A stretch of DNA of 64,000 bases, from NCBI RefSeq assembly GCF_051020765.1, contig NC_134946.1, positions 7,057,239 through 7,121,238 of the forward strand. Direction: 5' to 3'. Positions 55,101-64,000 of this stretch are shown here, piece after piece (position 1 is the stretch's first letter; each line of letters opens with the position of its first letter). The position numbers and the translations under genes were made by a program. The DNA is from Lasioglossum baleicum. Its lineage: Eukaryota; Arthropoda; Insecta; Hymenoptera; Halictidae. The notes under the pieces were generated by a model. That model was not told the DNA's origin. It did no database searches and saw only the letters and a list, made by a program, of their open reading frames with translations.

Positions 55101-56780
55101 TAATATTTTTTTAGGTGAAGGATCTCTCTAGAATTTTTAAAAATTTTACACATAACTGGATTTTTATATAAAATATCTCACGAACTATTGTTATGAAATG
55201 AAAATCGTTATTTGTAGATCGACTTCTCCTTACGAAACATTCTCTGAACCGGAAAATGATTTGACAACTGCAAAAAATCGAAGAAATACTGAATCTACGG
55301 AAAAGTGCCTAAGTACAGGATCGCTACCTGGCAAATCTAAACGCGTAAACTTACTGGAAATGAAAGAGAAATTGTCTTTACCAAGTAAAGAACAAAATAA
55401 AATTAACGAGCAAACTGAAACTGAGAAAAAATGCGCACGCGTGGTAAAAAATCTGAATGAATTTTTGAATTTTACAAGCCTTAATCGTAGTAAAGTAACG
55501 CCAAGCGATACTGAGCCAGAATTACGGTTAGTTTATTTATTGAATATTTTTTTTGTTAACTCTTTTAAACTCCTTGGGTAGAAATTCTCACGTTTCCTCT
55601 ATTTGTAGAAAACGTAGAATGTTCAAAATTTCTCTCTGATTGTACTGATTTATTTAAAATAATTCGTAAAGCACAATTTGTGGAATTAAAGTATACAGTA
55701 ATCATTTTTTGTATCATCATAAATAATCTCTCAACGATCTTTTGTGTAACTATATTTGAGGAGCATATAAGAGTTAAGGCTGATTATAAAATGTGTTTTT
55801 ACGATGAAATCTCGTATATGACATTATTTTAATTCACAACATTAGAAATGATTTGTTTTCTAGACGCGTTTCGAGTGAAAGCGGAGTTATAAGGGTGTTA
55901 AAAGATGAGCCTAGTTCGCCAGATGATCCTACAGATTTCTTTCCAATGACTACTTCGATGACTAGAGAATTAAGACTGGAATTAGAATCACTGGATCGAC
56001 AAGTCTTTGGACCATCGCCGCCTAGCGATCAACAGTGCGATTGCGTTCTTTCAAAACGAGAAAGTGAACTTGTTGAAAATGAAACAGACACGGAACTAGC
56101 AAGATGTAGTCCAGCCGCAGACGTTTTTGTTTGGGAGAATCCTCTTCACACATTACAGCCTAAAGCTCATCCAGCTACTCCGGATGAACAAGCAGAACTT
56201 GAATACGACGGAGAGATATTGGAGGATCAAAATGGTGTTAAATCTGTTACTCCTATTAGACTATTAAAACGTACTACTAGGTATAAATTACTTCTTGTAA
56301 ACCCTGAAACTGACAATCGCTAGAAGTAAGATTACTTATACTGTGTATGTATACGTATAATGCAGGTCTGAATCGGCATCAGATAGTGAAGAAACAGAAA
56401 GTTGGCATCGAAGCGCAGCTATACCCGAAAGTCCAACTAAGCAACCGGTACAAGAACACTGTGAAGAAGCAACAGAACTCATGAATCTTATACCAGCGGG
56501 TACGAACGAAGATCAGCTAGGAGAAAGTTCTTTACCTCCACCGAATGAATTTGGCGGTGGCAATCCCTTCCTTATGTTCCTGTGCATTACACTTTTGCTT
56601 CAACACAGAGACTTTGTCATGCGTAATCAAATGGATTATAACGAAATGGCCATGCATTTTGATAAAATGGTCCGACGACACAACGTACTTCGAGTGCTCA
56701 ATCAAGCAAGGCAGCTGTTCGCTGGTTATCTTAGGAGGCATTCCTCTTCATCAACGCCGAAATCAGATTCGAACGTGTAG
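43198..56780 (+). CDS. TBC1D25: TBC1D25 (OATL1) Rab GTPase-activating protein
   Basis: A TBC-domain Rab-GAP; the vertebrate protein acts on Rab33B and controls autophagosome-lysosome fusion. Nine coding exons: 43198-43239, 50911-51020, 51965-52060, 52141-52303, 52921-53575, 54490-54874, 55218-55526, 55864-56280, 56366-56780. They sum to 2592 nt, exactly 863 codons plus stop. The N-terminus (AVRVKVK|KCETRHQPEYRKFSVDP, then IDDYGSETYLFLLSDWDLDA) is the PB1-like fold of this family. The TBC domain spans about residues 196-408. It has the arginine finger V-R-K-D-V-L-R (R267) and the glutamine finger SYCQG (Q305), so GAP activity is expected. The middle is Ser/Pro-rich. The C-terminus (NPFLMFLCITLLLQHRD, DYNEMAMHFDKMVRRHN) is the conserved TBC1D25 tail. 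Intron 1 is 7.7 kb; intron 4 starts with GC (AAG|GCGAGT). Intron 4 has a repeat 38 bp before its acceptor and the 3' UTR holds a MITE. Homology and frame continuity make this model firm; the vertebrate W-x-x-I LC3 motif is not evident at the corresponding place. Confidence 0.95.
45569..45900. mobile_element. Tc1-like element end or MITE remnant
   Basis: CAGTGGATCCAAAAAGTATT starts a segment resembling the ends of Tc1-type elements (CAGTG.....CCAAAAAGTAT). The interior has only a broken minus-strand ORF (45565-45813) without transposase motifs, and the other end is not recognisable. Confidence 0.45.
45940..46229. mobile_element. hAT-type MITE, TAGACTGCGG family, long copy
   Basis: The element runs from TAGACTTCGGATTTTTATGC to AAAAGATCCGCAGTCTA, 290 bp, longer than the usual 180-210 bp through extra interior sequence. 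No clear target duplication. It lies in TBC1D25 intron 1. Confidence 0.78.
47393..47523. repeat. Dispersed repeat carrying paired TCACGTGA E-boxes, copy 2
   Basis: It closely matches 8462-8598. It contains GTCACGTGAC at 47466-47475 and ATCACGTGAC at 47508-47517, with nearly the same spacing (about 42 bp) as copy 1. It sits in intron 1 of the autophagy gene TBC1D25. Confidence 0.75.
47867..48063. mobile_element. hAT-type MITE, TAGACTGCGG family, right end decayed
   Basis: It starts TAGATTGCGGATCTTTATGC and shares the subfamily interior (GCATCGACCGCAGGACACAGG). The right end AACGCATAAAATCTTCAAGG has lost the terminal bases. Confidence 0.7.
49086..49249. mobile_element. hAT-type MITE, TAGACTGCGG family, left end decayed
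   Basis: The right end ACATAAAATCCGAAGTCTA is clear. The left end AATGACTGTAATCACTTCGA is degraded. The interior GCATCGATTGCGAGAACATG places it in the same subfamily as the 47.9 kb copy. Confidence 0.65.
50457..50817. mobile_element. Non-autonomous hAT element, CAGTGGTCGTCATACTGCGG ends
   Basis: The left end is CAGTGGTCGTCATACTGCGG and the right end TTTGCCGAACACTG, with imperfect inverted ends. The flanking 8-mers ACCTAGAT and ACCTACAT agree at 7 of 8. The interior phrase TTTGGCTCTT near the right end echoes the GACTCTTTGGCTAC near the left, as in other hAT miniature elements. It inserted 93 bp upstream of TBC1D25 exon 2. Confidence 0.85.
51491..51691. mobile_element. hAT-type MITE, TAGACTGCGG family, in TBC1D25 intron 2
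   Basis: The 201-bp element runs from TAGACTGCGGATCTCCATGC to ATAAAATCCGCAGTCTA. Terminal inverted repeats are well preserved. The flanking octamers GTCGTTAA and TTAATTAA agree at 5 of 8. Confidence 0.85.
52507..52883. repeat. Two repeats in TBC1D25 intron 4
   Basis: 52507-52708 is a copy of the dispersed repeat seen at 12.7 and 14.9 kb (CTCGAGTGGTGACTCAC ... ATTCGAGTGCAAAG). 52813-52883 starts ACAGGGTGGTTCACCAGATA and ends ATTCGTAGCGAAGAATG. It recurs inverted in GHITM intron 1 (59475-59545). The second repeat ends 38 bp before exon 5. Confidence 0.75.
53858..54078. mobile_element. hAT-type MITE, TAGACTGCGG family, in TBC1D25 intron 5
   Basis: It starts TAGACTGTGGATCTTTATGC and ends AAAAATCCACAGTTTT. 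The interior (AAATATAAAACAGTAATGGATTAG, TTCAAGAATAT) is shared, inverted, with the 3'-UTR copy at 56890. Confidence 0.72.
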
Positions 56781-56889
56781 ATCTACAAACTCTTAATGCC
56801 TAAATGTACTTGCTGATACCGAGTGCAATGCCAACTACAATACTATCAAATTTAAAACGAATTTCATCGCTGTCAAAACGAATCATTAA

Positions 56890-57087
56890 TAGACTGCCGA
56901 TCTTTATGCAAAATAAAAATGTTCTGCATTTATTGTGGGAAGCAAGAATAAAATAAAAATTGATTTCATGAAGGAACTTCATGACTTTGTTACATTAAAA
57001 ACAATATTCTTGAATTTTTCTAATCTATTACTGTTTTATATTTCACCCAACTAATTTCTTCGTAAATGCATAAAGATCCGCAGTCTA
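56890..57087. mobile_element. hAT-type MITE in TBC1D25 3' flank, perfect target duplication
   Basis: The 198-bp element runs from TAGACTGCCGATCTTTATGC to AAAGATCCGCAGTCTA. It has an exact 8-bp duplication, ATCATTAA, at 56882-56889 and 57088-57095. It lies 110 bp past the TBC1D25 stop codon and carries AATAAA hexamers (56912-56917 and near 56949), the first available to the transcript. Confidence 0.95.
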
Positions 57088-57095
57088 ATCATTAA

Positions 57096-58204
57096 TAATA
57101 AATCAAAGGTTTCTTCTTAAATTCGAACAATGAACGAACGTAGTTTTCTGTCAAAGAAAATATATCAGATAAGATACGTATCAGTAATATAATAGGCAAT
57201 AAGAGAACGAAGCAATCTTTTCAAGATCCTCTTCCGATCATTCAAGATCATCGATTTGTCACGCATACTCTTTCAGTTTCAGAGGCAGTTACTTATTTAA
57301 ACGTTTGTGTAAAAAATTGTTATCGCTTACAAATGAAACGTTCGAACACTTCGAATACTTTTTATAATATTGATTTATACGTCTCGATATTTCCTGCCTG
57401 TTCATCCGTTTATTTTAATAAAAACTTTACTTTTTTAGGAGAGAATTTAAGTTTAATTTGAAAGGGTTAACACACCCATTGTGCATATACATACGAGTTG
57501 CGTATATACACCGATGTAATTACATCTATAGTTTAGAAACACTTGTTATATAAAAGTCATTTAAGGTACATTTGTATCATACATACTATAGTTCGAAGTT
57601 CGTGGAATCAAGTGTGAACTGAATATATTTCTTTAATATTTAATATATAAAAATTTACGATACATCTCGGAAGCTAAAGCAATGTACTTAAGTTACGAAT
57701 AAGCACATCAGTTAGCTTTATCCGTTTATCACGACACCATCCATACCACGTGCACCGCGTCAACGAACTCTTTCACTGTACCTCGATTTAGAATTAAGTC
57801 GATAGTTTAAATTTGTAAAATACCTACAATTATACCTTAGCAGCCGTGTCTTACTTTGTTCTCAAACAGTATGCTTGAGAAACGACAATAAAGTGCATTT
57901 AATTTTATCGCTAATAGTTGAACTATTAATTCGTTAGTTCTTTTTTAAAAATTCAGCACGGTTATACCGTATGGTTTTCTTGCTTTTTACAGATATGATA
58001 GTTTTAGTTTTTATACTTTATTTGAAATAAATCAATAATTTACAGCATATTATCTATCGACTATAATATAAAATATATCATTATCAAGAAATTTATTTAT
58101 TCAGCATATTGTTACACATTAGTAACACCCATCGCACCTTCCGTACGATGATAAACTAGGATTTCTCGATTTGGTGTCGTTTTGATCAGGTAATATTTAC
58201 AATT
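57096..58204. other. Convergent intergenic region between TBC1D25 and GHITM
   Basis: There is no gene. It holds the 3' ends of both neighbours. A minus-strand AATAAA at 58022-58017, about 185 nt past the GHITM stop, is the likely GHITM poly(A) signal. The remainder is AT-rich. Confidence 0.5.
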
Positions 58205-59980
58205 TTACTTTCGCCTATTGCCTCCACCAGCCAGTATCATGAGGATCCTTGTGAAAATGTTTATTGTATCCATGTAAATAGAGATGGCACTAAAGTATAG
58301 AAGATTCATATTAATATATCGTATTAACGTATAGTATAGATACACAGAATTTAAAAAAAGAATTGCGTACTTGTTGACTGGATCGTATTTCCTTCCATCA
58401 TATCCATACTTCGGGTGCATCTCTGCTCGTTTAATAATTCTTTGTGTATCATGCAAAAGGAACATGGAGAACAAGACCAAACCTCCGTATAAAGCCATCG
58501 AGTGTAAACCAGATCCAAGAGCTGTGGTTGGAGGCAAAAACATTGTACCCACAGAGCTCGCGAACACCACTCCTAGACCAAGTGCTAGCGGTCCTCCCAT
58601 GTTCAAAAACTTTTCGCTTGGAGCGCAAACAGCTACCGTTGACAAACCACCAACTGCTCCAGCAGTGTACCATGCTGCTCTAAGTACCAAAGGACCACCG
58701 AACAAGTATAAAGGCGCAAGAACTGCGCCAACAATACCAGTGTGAGCTAGCCATGCCATTTGTTTTGCTCCAAAGCCTTCCTGATAAGGAATACTATGAA
58801 CTACCATTCCACTGCCGATCATAGCCACCATGGTAACAATCAAAGCTCCCCATCCTTGACGCATGACCATATTCATTATAGTTGGTGATCTTAGACAAAC
58901 AGCAGCAGATGCTGCACTGGCTGCTATAGATGCACCAAAATATGCGTACGTATCTTTAATTCTATCTTTCACATATTGGGGCCATAACCTGTGGAAAATT
59001 ATATAATTGTTTAAATTTCCCTCGAGGGTACAGCTATGATAAAATAGTAGCGGTGTGCGAGAACCCAAAACTCAAAAACCTGTCCCTATCTTTCATTTCT
59101 ATTATATAAAATAGTTCTGTCACGCAAAAACTCTGAGTGACAAAACCAAGGGGGTTGGTGAGCGAAGTGAACAGGAAGCTGAGCCTTCTATAGTCGCAAA
59201 TAAAACTCTTGACTAAACATTTTTGGGTTAATACACGCCTCTATAAAATAGCATTATAATAATACTGTTAGATAAAGAACATACGCTGCTTGATCTATGG
59301 CACCTGAAGATGAGGAAAGACCTAATCCATAATAACATAAAGCACCTAGACCTAGTACAGTGCCACCAGCCACAGCGCCCTTTCCGATATTGAAAGCTGC
59401 AAATGTTCAATAATAACTATAATATTTAACGAAAATATTAGTTGCTATTAATGTCTTAATATTTAAGATTTGTATAAACATTCTTCGCTACGAACGAATA
59501 ATAATTACAAAAATCGAGGTGGTAATATCTGGTGAACCACCCTGTATATAATGGGTAATGCTGCCATTATGTCTCAAGTTCTATTATAAATATTTGTTGA
59601 GCTTACAATACGTATCAACTGTTTTCGTACAGAATTTGAGTAGTAAATAATAGTATACGTCGTTGTCGTGTGTGACTATAATTGACAATATATACATCAC
59701 TGTGCATGTATCGTAGCTCCACGATTGCATCATGTTAAACGAAACTTTCATTTCTCCGTTTTGAATGAAAATTTGTACCTGTTTCTCCTGCAGGAGCCAT
59801 AACTTGTTCCTTAATGGTAGCAGATCTGCGAGCAGATCTAGTATAAGCACTACGTCCATCGCTGGCGAACAATCTCGAAGATTGGATCCTCGGGATAAGT
59901 GGCTTCGAGGCGACAGGATTTTTCAGAATAACAGATAGAGTTGGTAAAGTACCAGCTCTACACACCCTCGCGAGCATCAT
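58205..59980 (-). CDS. GHITM: GHITM / TMBIM5 (MICS1), mitochondrial inner-membrane protein
   Basis: A Bax-inhibitor-1 family multi-pass protein of the mitochondrial inner membrane, linked in vertebrates to cristae organisation and cation/proton exchange. Four coding exons: 59980-59779, 59396-59285, 58988-58371, 58289-58205. They total 1017 nt, 338 aa, against about 345 in human. The N-terminus (MMLARVCRAGTLP ... RSAYTRSARRSATIKEQVMAP) is Arg/Ser-rich with no acidic residues in the first 35 or so positions, fitting a mitochondrial presequence. Exon 2 encodes GKGAVAGGTVLGLGALCYYG, a glycine-rich membrane segment. IDQAALWPQYVKDRI joins exons 2 and 3. Several hydrophobic segments follow, then HDTQRIIKRAE and HPKYGYDGRKYDP. 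The C-terminus SIYMDTINIFTRIL plus GGGNRRK matches the family signature. Introns are GT-AG, with donor GTACAA, GTATGT, GTACGC. Intron 3 is only 81 bp, divisible by 3 and stop-free, so retention would insert 27 residues. Convergent with TBC1D25. Confidence 0.95.
59475..59545. repeat. ACAGGGTGGTTCACCAG repeat in GHITM intron 1 (inverted copy)
   Basis: The reverse complement reads ACAGGGTGGTTCACCAGATA ... ATTCGTAGCGAAGAATG and matches 52813-52883 nearly base for base over about 70 bp, but in the opposite orientation. It lies in the first intron of GHITM. Confidence 0.8.
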
Positions 59981-60560
59981 CTTTACTCTTTACCACTTAT
60001 TCACGTCGTTTAATCTGTCAAACAAGCAGAACTATGCAGTGGATGACCCGAAAACAATGTAACCACGTTATAATATTCAAGTTACACACTCAATTTTCAA
60101 TATATCAATTGAAATCTTGAATACTTCGAGAAATCTGCCAATTTACTACGATTTTTTCGAAGTTTGAAGATCAATTTGCAAAAATTTTCATGTTTACTCA
60201 CATTATGCAATAACAACGCAATTGTTTCTCTCGAGCAGTCGAAATCACAATCAATGCTGCTGAACGTCTGTCAATTTCATGTTATTCGTTGCAATTCGTT
60301 CGAGTTCGAGCAAGTTCGAGGAGGCATGCGCTCTGTTAAACGCAGCGACACTATGTGGCAAATGTTCGAGTTAATTAGGTCTCTAGACTGAGCGACGTCA
60401 AGTGGGATATTGAATTTAGCGTGCAAATTTCTAAAAGCATTTGTAAATATTCAAGCCCAAGACGTTTTTTTCATTAGAAAATTAAATGTGGAAGTTTCTA
60501 GAATTACGTGTGTACATACCTTTAATTTGGAATAAATCCCTATATCAGTGATCAGAGCAT
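59981..60560. other. GHITM upstream region
   Basis: This is the presumed GHITM promoter and leader, on the minus strand. No ORF is credible (60164-60391 plus has no motif). Nothing specific can be called beyond its position. Confidence 0.35.
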
Positions 60561-60584
60561 AAATGTCTGAGAATGTTCCCTATC

Positions 60585-60890
60585 TTCGCCATGTGTAAGA
60601 CAAGGACAGAGATGGTATGCGACAAGGAGACAGAGAGAATTTGTGCCACCTCCTTCTTTGCGATACTTCGAATCCCCCGGTACATATGTATTAGGCGAAA
60701 CATTAGGGACGCATGATTGGCAAGTAGGTATCCGACAAGGACAGATGTAGTGTGTGAGAAGGACAGATAGAGAGAATTTGTGCCACCTACTTTCCTGCGG
60801 TACTTCGAATTCCCTGATATGTACTACGCACGTATTAGGAGGGCATGACTAGCAAGGAGGTATCCAACAAGGACATACATATGAAATTGT
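60585..60890. repeat. Tandem repeat, period 137 bp
   Basis: AGAGAATTTGTGCCACCT.C at 60634 recurs at 60771, with shared flanks CAAGGACAGA, CGGTAC.T.CGAAT.CCC and AGTAGGTATCC/AGGAGGTATCC. There are about 2.3 units with point differences. Confidence 0.8.
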
Positions 60891-61208
60891 ATTAGAAAGA
60901 AGGAGACAGACAGAGCTTCTCAAGAATACGTAAACTTTCGTACGCGAAATTGATTAGTACCGCACTTGTTGTTAATAATTTCGAAATATTTGCTATTATT
61001 AGAGAATATATGTAGCAAGGACCTTTGGCGATTTTCACACAGAATTATGTTGAATTGCAGTTGAATTACTTCACGAGTTATAATTACAAAGTAATTCAAT
61101 TACATTGTCTTCAATTATTTCGAAATTCTAATATGTATATGCTTAATTCGTTTTTACAATTGAAATACCATATATTACTAAATATAGTGTAATTATGAAT
61201 TACAATAT

Positions 61209-61420
61209 ACAGGGTGGTCCAGGCAACTTGCACACCTATATAACTTCCAAAGTAGAGGTTGCATGGTCTGAAGGGGTACATTATGTAGTGTATTTATTTT
61301 TTTTTACAGGTGGAAGCGTTTCGGAGATTTGAAGGTCGACTTTGTTGTTTTAAATGGAATACTGTATTTCTTATACCAAAATATGGAAGAATGTCGAATT
61401 CTGAGTAAAAAAGTATTGAC
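61209..61420. repeat. Dispersed repeat with ACAGGGTGGTCCAGG start
   Basis: It begins TACAGGGTGGTCCAGGCAAC, the same terminal style as the repeats at 14703 (minus) and 52813. The interior is unrelated to them. The right boundary is uncertain. Confidence 0.5.
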
Positions 61421-61937
61421 TTTCATTAGCCCTAAACCTAATAATTAACGAGTAAAATTTTCAGGAAGTAAAGTGAAATTACATTTGCATGATAAAAATA
61501 ATTTTCGAGTACCAGGGAAGATTGTTTTCAGTAGCCTCACGTGTTGTTTCATTTACTTGCACTCTTCTGCGGTGGAATTCGTAAACGTTCCAGAGAGACG
61601 CATAAAAGTTATACAAAACATTTGACCAATCCCCGGTGTCGTATCAATTTCACTTTAACAAGAGTCTGGCGTGTCGTATGCAAACGAATGTACAAAGTAA
61701 ATAAAAATTGCAAAGTAGTTGGCACGTTTCCAAGATAGATTGCAGGAGCATTCTGCGCGTTCCACTTGATTCTATCTCACGGCGAATTTGCATGAGACAA
61801 AGAATTAAAAATCGGATAAACAAGCCTATTACTGTGTTGCATTTTTACATCTAATCTCAAGGAGGATGTGCAAATGAACTTGTTCATTATGCAAAAATAA
61901 AAACAGACCAATACTGTACGCATAAGACCGCACGATC

Positions 61938-62093
61938 GAAGTGAAAACTTCTATGGCGATTGCACACCTGTCTGTTTTTCTCTCGGCTCCCCCGAGTATA
62001 ACCGAATAGCGTTTCACCTCGGAGCGTGACGGATCAGATTCATTCACTGTGCAGCAATTGTGTACGTGGTACGCCTAAAGAAGTTTTCATTTC
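61938..62093. mobile_element. 156-bp element with GAAGTGAAAACTTCT ends
   Basis: The left end GAAGTGAAAACTTCTATGGCG is inverted at the right end (CGCCTAAAGAAGTTTTCATTTC) with few mismatches. The reverse complement of the interior aligns along its length with 33007-33212 upstream of the Helitron ORF. I see no convincing target duplication. The short ORF 61829-62047 on the minus strand crosses it and is not a gene. Confidence 0.75.
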
Positions 62094-62840
62094 AAAAAGA
62101 ATATTCTATCTTTTATGTATCTTCTATGTATGTAACATAATTATTCTAGTAACATTTTTATAAGAATGTCGTATGTGACATTAAGAATTCCCAATAAAGA
62201 ACATTGGGTAGTACGATATACTATTTTCGTAGTGTATAATAATCTTTCAGTTATGAGGATATTGGACATTTATACATACTAAGTAGGTATAACGATAGTT
62301 AAGCGTTAGGATGTAAGATAGACTTAAGTTAGAATAAGGCTAGGTCAATAGCGACGTCAAAGATTGTAACCCCGAGGGGAACAACAAAATGATATACAAT
62401 AATCTTTAAGTTAAATCAAAGTGGAGGTCGATTAAAATTTCGCTTTTTCTGTTAGCATCTATATCTATCGAGACCTGGGAAACATAGAAACTCGTTAAAT
62501 CGTTAATTAAACTCTTACGTATATATTCAGTCACGTCAAGTTCACGATTATAATGAACGCATAAAATCTGCAGTTCAGTAATCACTGTTAATGATAAAGT
62601 ACCGAGGAACGCGTAAGCAGACGTGATTCATAACTAAACTCCGTAATCGTCGTACGAAAGATACCTATACTAAACGATAAATCTTTACGTCGGGAATCGC
62701 CTAATACGTGATCGAGATATTTATACAGTTACGTATGTCGTTAATAAATATTGTACTACGACTATAAGATGGAATATAAGAAGCATATTTTCGAAGACTG
62801 TCGAAGGTACTGCGGTGTTTCAGCGGGAAGGAGAGAGAAT
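62094..62840. other. Non-coding stretch with a MITE right-end remnant
   Basis: At 62538-62577 ACGCATAAAATCTGCAGTTCA is a decayed right end of the TAGACTGCGG family. Nothing else is recognisable. Confidence 0.45.
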
Positions 62841-63228
62841 GTATCGATCAGCGTGTCTAATCAGTGATTAGGGTGTCCGATAAGTTATTCACCGAGCAAA
62901 ATTTTTCGAGGTTCTTTCCTCCGATGCTGACCCTGGCAGAAAGGATGCGCGTAGAGCATCATCTTTGGTGATCACCTCCCAGAAGCTGAGCGGCGAAGAT
63001 ATTTTATAAAGCACGCCTGCACATATCGGCGATACGTGATTCGATTGTGAACTGCTCGTTAATGAGTTTCGTGAGACGCCTCGTACACATCGCGTTACAC
63101 CTATATAAACTACAACTATTCGTCGAAGAAGGTTTAGTTAACCGACCACTCTAATCCCGCGTGCGGAGGTGTTTCGTTTGTAGTTCCAGTGTTGCGAGGG
63201 GCTATGATATTCCTATGGTGTTCCTAAA
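62841..63228 (+). other. GC-richer segment ending in a good donor, possible leader exon
   Basis: This stretch is GC-richer than the flanks and ends TTCCTAAAG|GTGAGC at 63228/63229, a strong plus-strand donor. No long ORF is present; the last ATG (ATGATATTCCTATGG) is closed by TAA before the donor. A non-coding first exon of a gene to the right is possible. Confidence 0.25.
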
Positions 63229-63235
63229 GGTGAGC

Positions 63236-64000
63236 CAAACACTTTACTAAACCCGCAACAACCGGTTCGGAAAAATTCCAAGATCCAAGATTGTGGAGCA
63301 AATTTATTGTTGGGTGGGACTCTCAGCATAAACTGAACTAAAAAACTACACTTTTGCTTCACGCGCAAATCGTCAGCAACCCACCAGCAACATCGAAAAT
63401 AAAATAAACGGGACCAGTTAAGGATTTGTCGTGCGCGTTGTTCTAAAAATAAAAATAAGAGACGTAGTGCACAGAATGGTATAAAGTGGGTAACACGCTG
63501 CTTTTGTAACATTATTGCTAAACAAATTTGTTTTCTCAGCATCTGGATAAACGAACTCGCTATCCGCGAGTTTCTCGACTGCGGTAAAGCGTTTTTAAAA
63601 TGGTTTCCCGACATATTTATAAACTAGATCAGACTTTAGTAGACCCGCAACACAACCGTTCTCTGTATGACAAAACCGGCTCGGCAAAATGGCAAGATCC
63701 AAGATTTTCAATTTGGATTTTCTGCATAAACTAAGAAACTACATTTCTGCTACACACGCAAATCGTCAACAAGCCACCAGCAACATCGAAAGTAAAATAA
63801 ACGGAATCAGTTAACGACTTGTCGTGCGTGTGGTTTTAAAAATAAGAGACGTAGTGCACAGAATGGTATAAAGTGGGTAACACGCTGCTTTGTAACATTA
63901 TTGCTAAACAAATTTGTTTTCTCGGCATCTGGATAAGCGAATGCGGATTCTTCGCGTTGAGGTTACCAGACGTATTTATAAACGTGTCCACTTCTCGGAC
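63236..64000. repeat. Tandem duplication, period about 387 bp, running off the window
   Basis: GAGACGTAGTGCACAGAATG at 63459 returns at 63846. The order of shared motifs is the same in both units (GATCCAAGATT, CGCAAATCGTCA.CAA, CACCAGCAACATCGAAA, GGGTAACACGCTGCTTT, ACAAATTTGTTTTCTC, ATCTGGATAA.CGAA). Copies differ by substitutions and small deletions. The minus-strand ORF 63213-63614 lies inside unit 1 and is not conserved in unit 2. Confidence 0.85.

Noticed and set aside
58371..58745. Plus-strand ORFs opposite GHITM exon 3
   Set aside because: They are antisense shadows of GHITM codons.
63213..63614. 133-codon minus-strand ORF
   Set aside because: It lies in the first unit of a tandem duplication and is not kept open in the second unit.
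1..64000. tRNA, rRNA and spliceosomal RNA genes
   Set aside because: I scanned by eye for tRNA B-box phrases and common snRNA starts and found no convincing cloverleaf or snRNA core. A covariance-model search would be needed to exclude them.

Overview
This window looks like animal, almost certainly insect, nuclear DNA. It is AT-rich, with long repeat-filled intergenic and intronic stretches and genes split by GT-AG introns. The protein families (CncC-type N-terminus, LSM1, TBC1D25, GHITM) are conserved in animals. The transposon load (Helitron, mariner, hAT-, piggyBac- and Tc1-like miniature elements, a DUF4817-type ORF, repeats with ACAGGGTG ends) suggests an insect. Hymenoptera is my best guess, but it rests on general resemblance, not a search.

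Layout. 1-27 kb: no complete gene. It is filled with miniature transposons, satellites and diverged repeats. On the minus strand it contains two GC-richer islands (about 4.7-5.3 kb and 13.9-14.2 kb) that each look like a small first coding exon. 27.2-27.7 kb (minus): first coding exon of the long, ER-anchored form of cap-n-collar (Nrf1/Nrf2 family). A consensus CNC-Maf site lies about 0.9 kb upstream. The rest of that gene must lie to the left, largely or wholly outside the window. 33.0-37.0 kb (plus): an uninterrupted 1185-codon Helitron Rep-type ORF with no helicase half and a changed HUH motif. 37.8-38.5 kb (minus): complete LSM1 (3 exons, 134 aa). 39.6-41.1 kb (minus): a candidate terminal exon, two tandem histone-type 3' stem-loops, a DUF4817-like ORF and a GC-rich block. 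43.2-56.8 kb (plus): complete TBC1D25/OATL1 Rab-GAP gene (9 coding exons, 863 aa, one GC-AG intron, 7.7 kb first intron). 58.2-60.0 kb (minus): complete GHITM/TMBIM5 (4 exons, 338 aa), convergent with TBC1D25. 60-64 kb: tandem repeats and miniature elements.

The four recognised host genes serve different processes: stress transcription (cnc), mRNA decapping and decay (LSM1), autophagosome-lysosome traffic (TBC1D25) and mitochondrial inner membrane (GHITM). I see no operon-like logic. The strongest genome-scale signal is one hAT-type miniature element family (ends TAGACTGCGG, 8-bp target duplications) with about 20 copies in 64 kb. All exon joins were made by eye, using splice signals, frame continuity and family resemblance.
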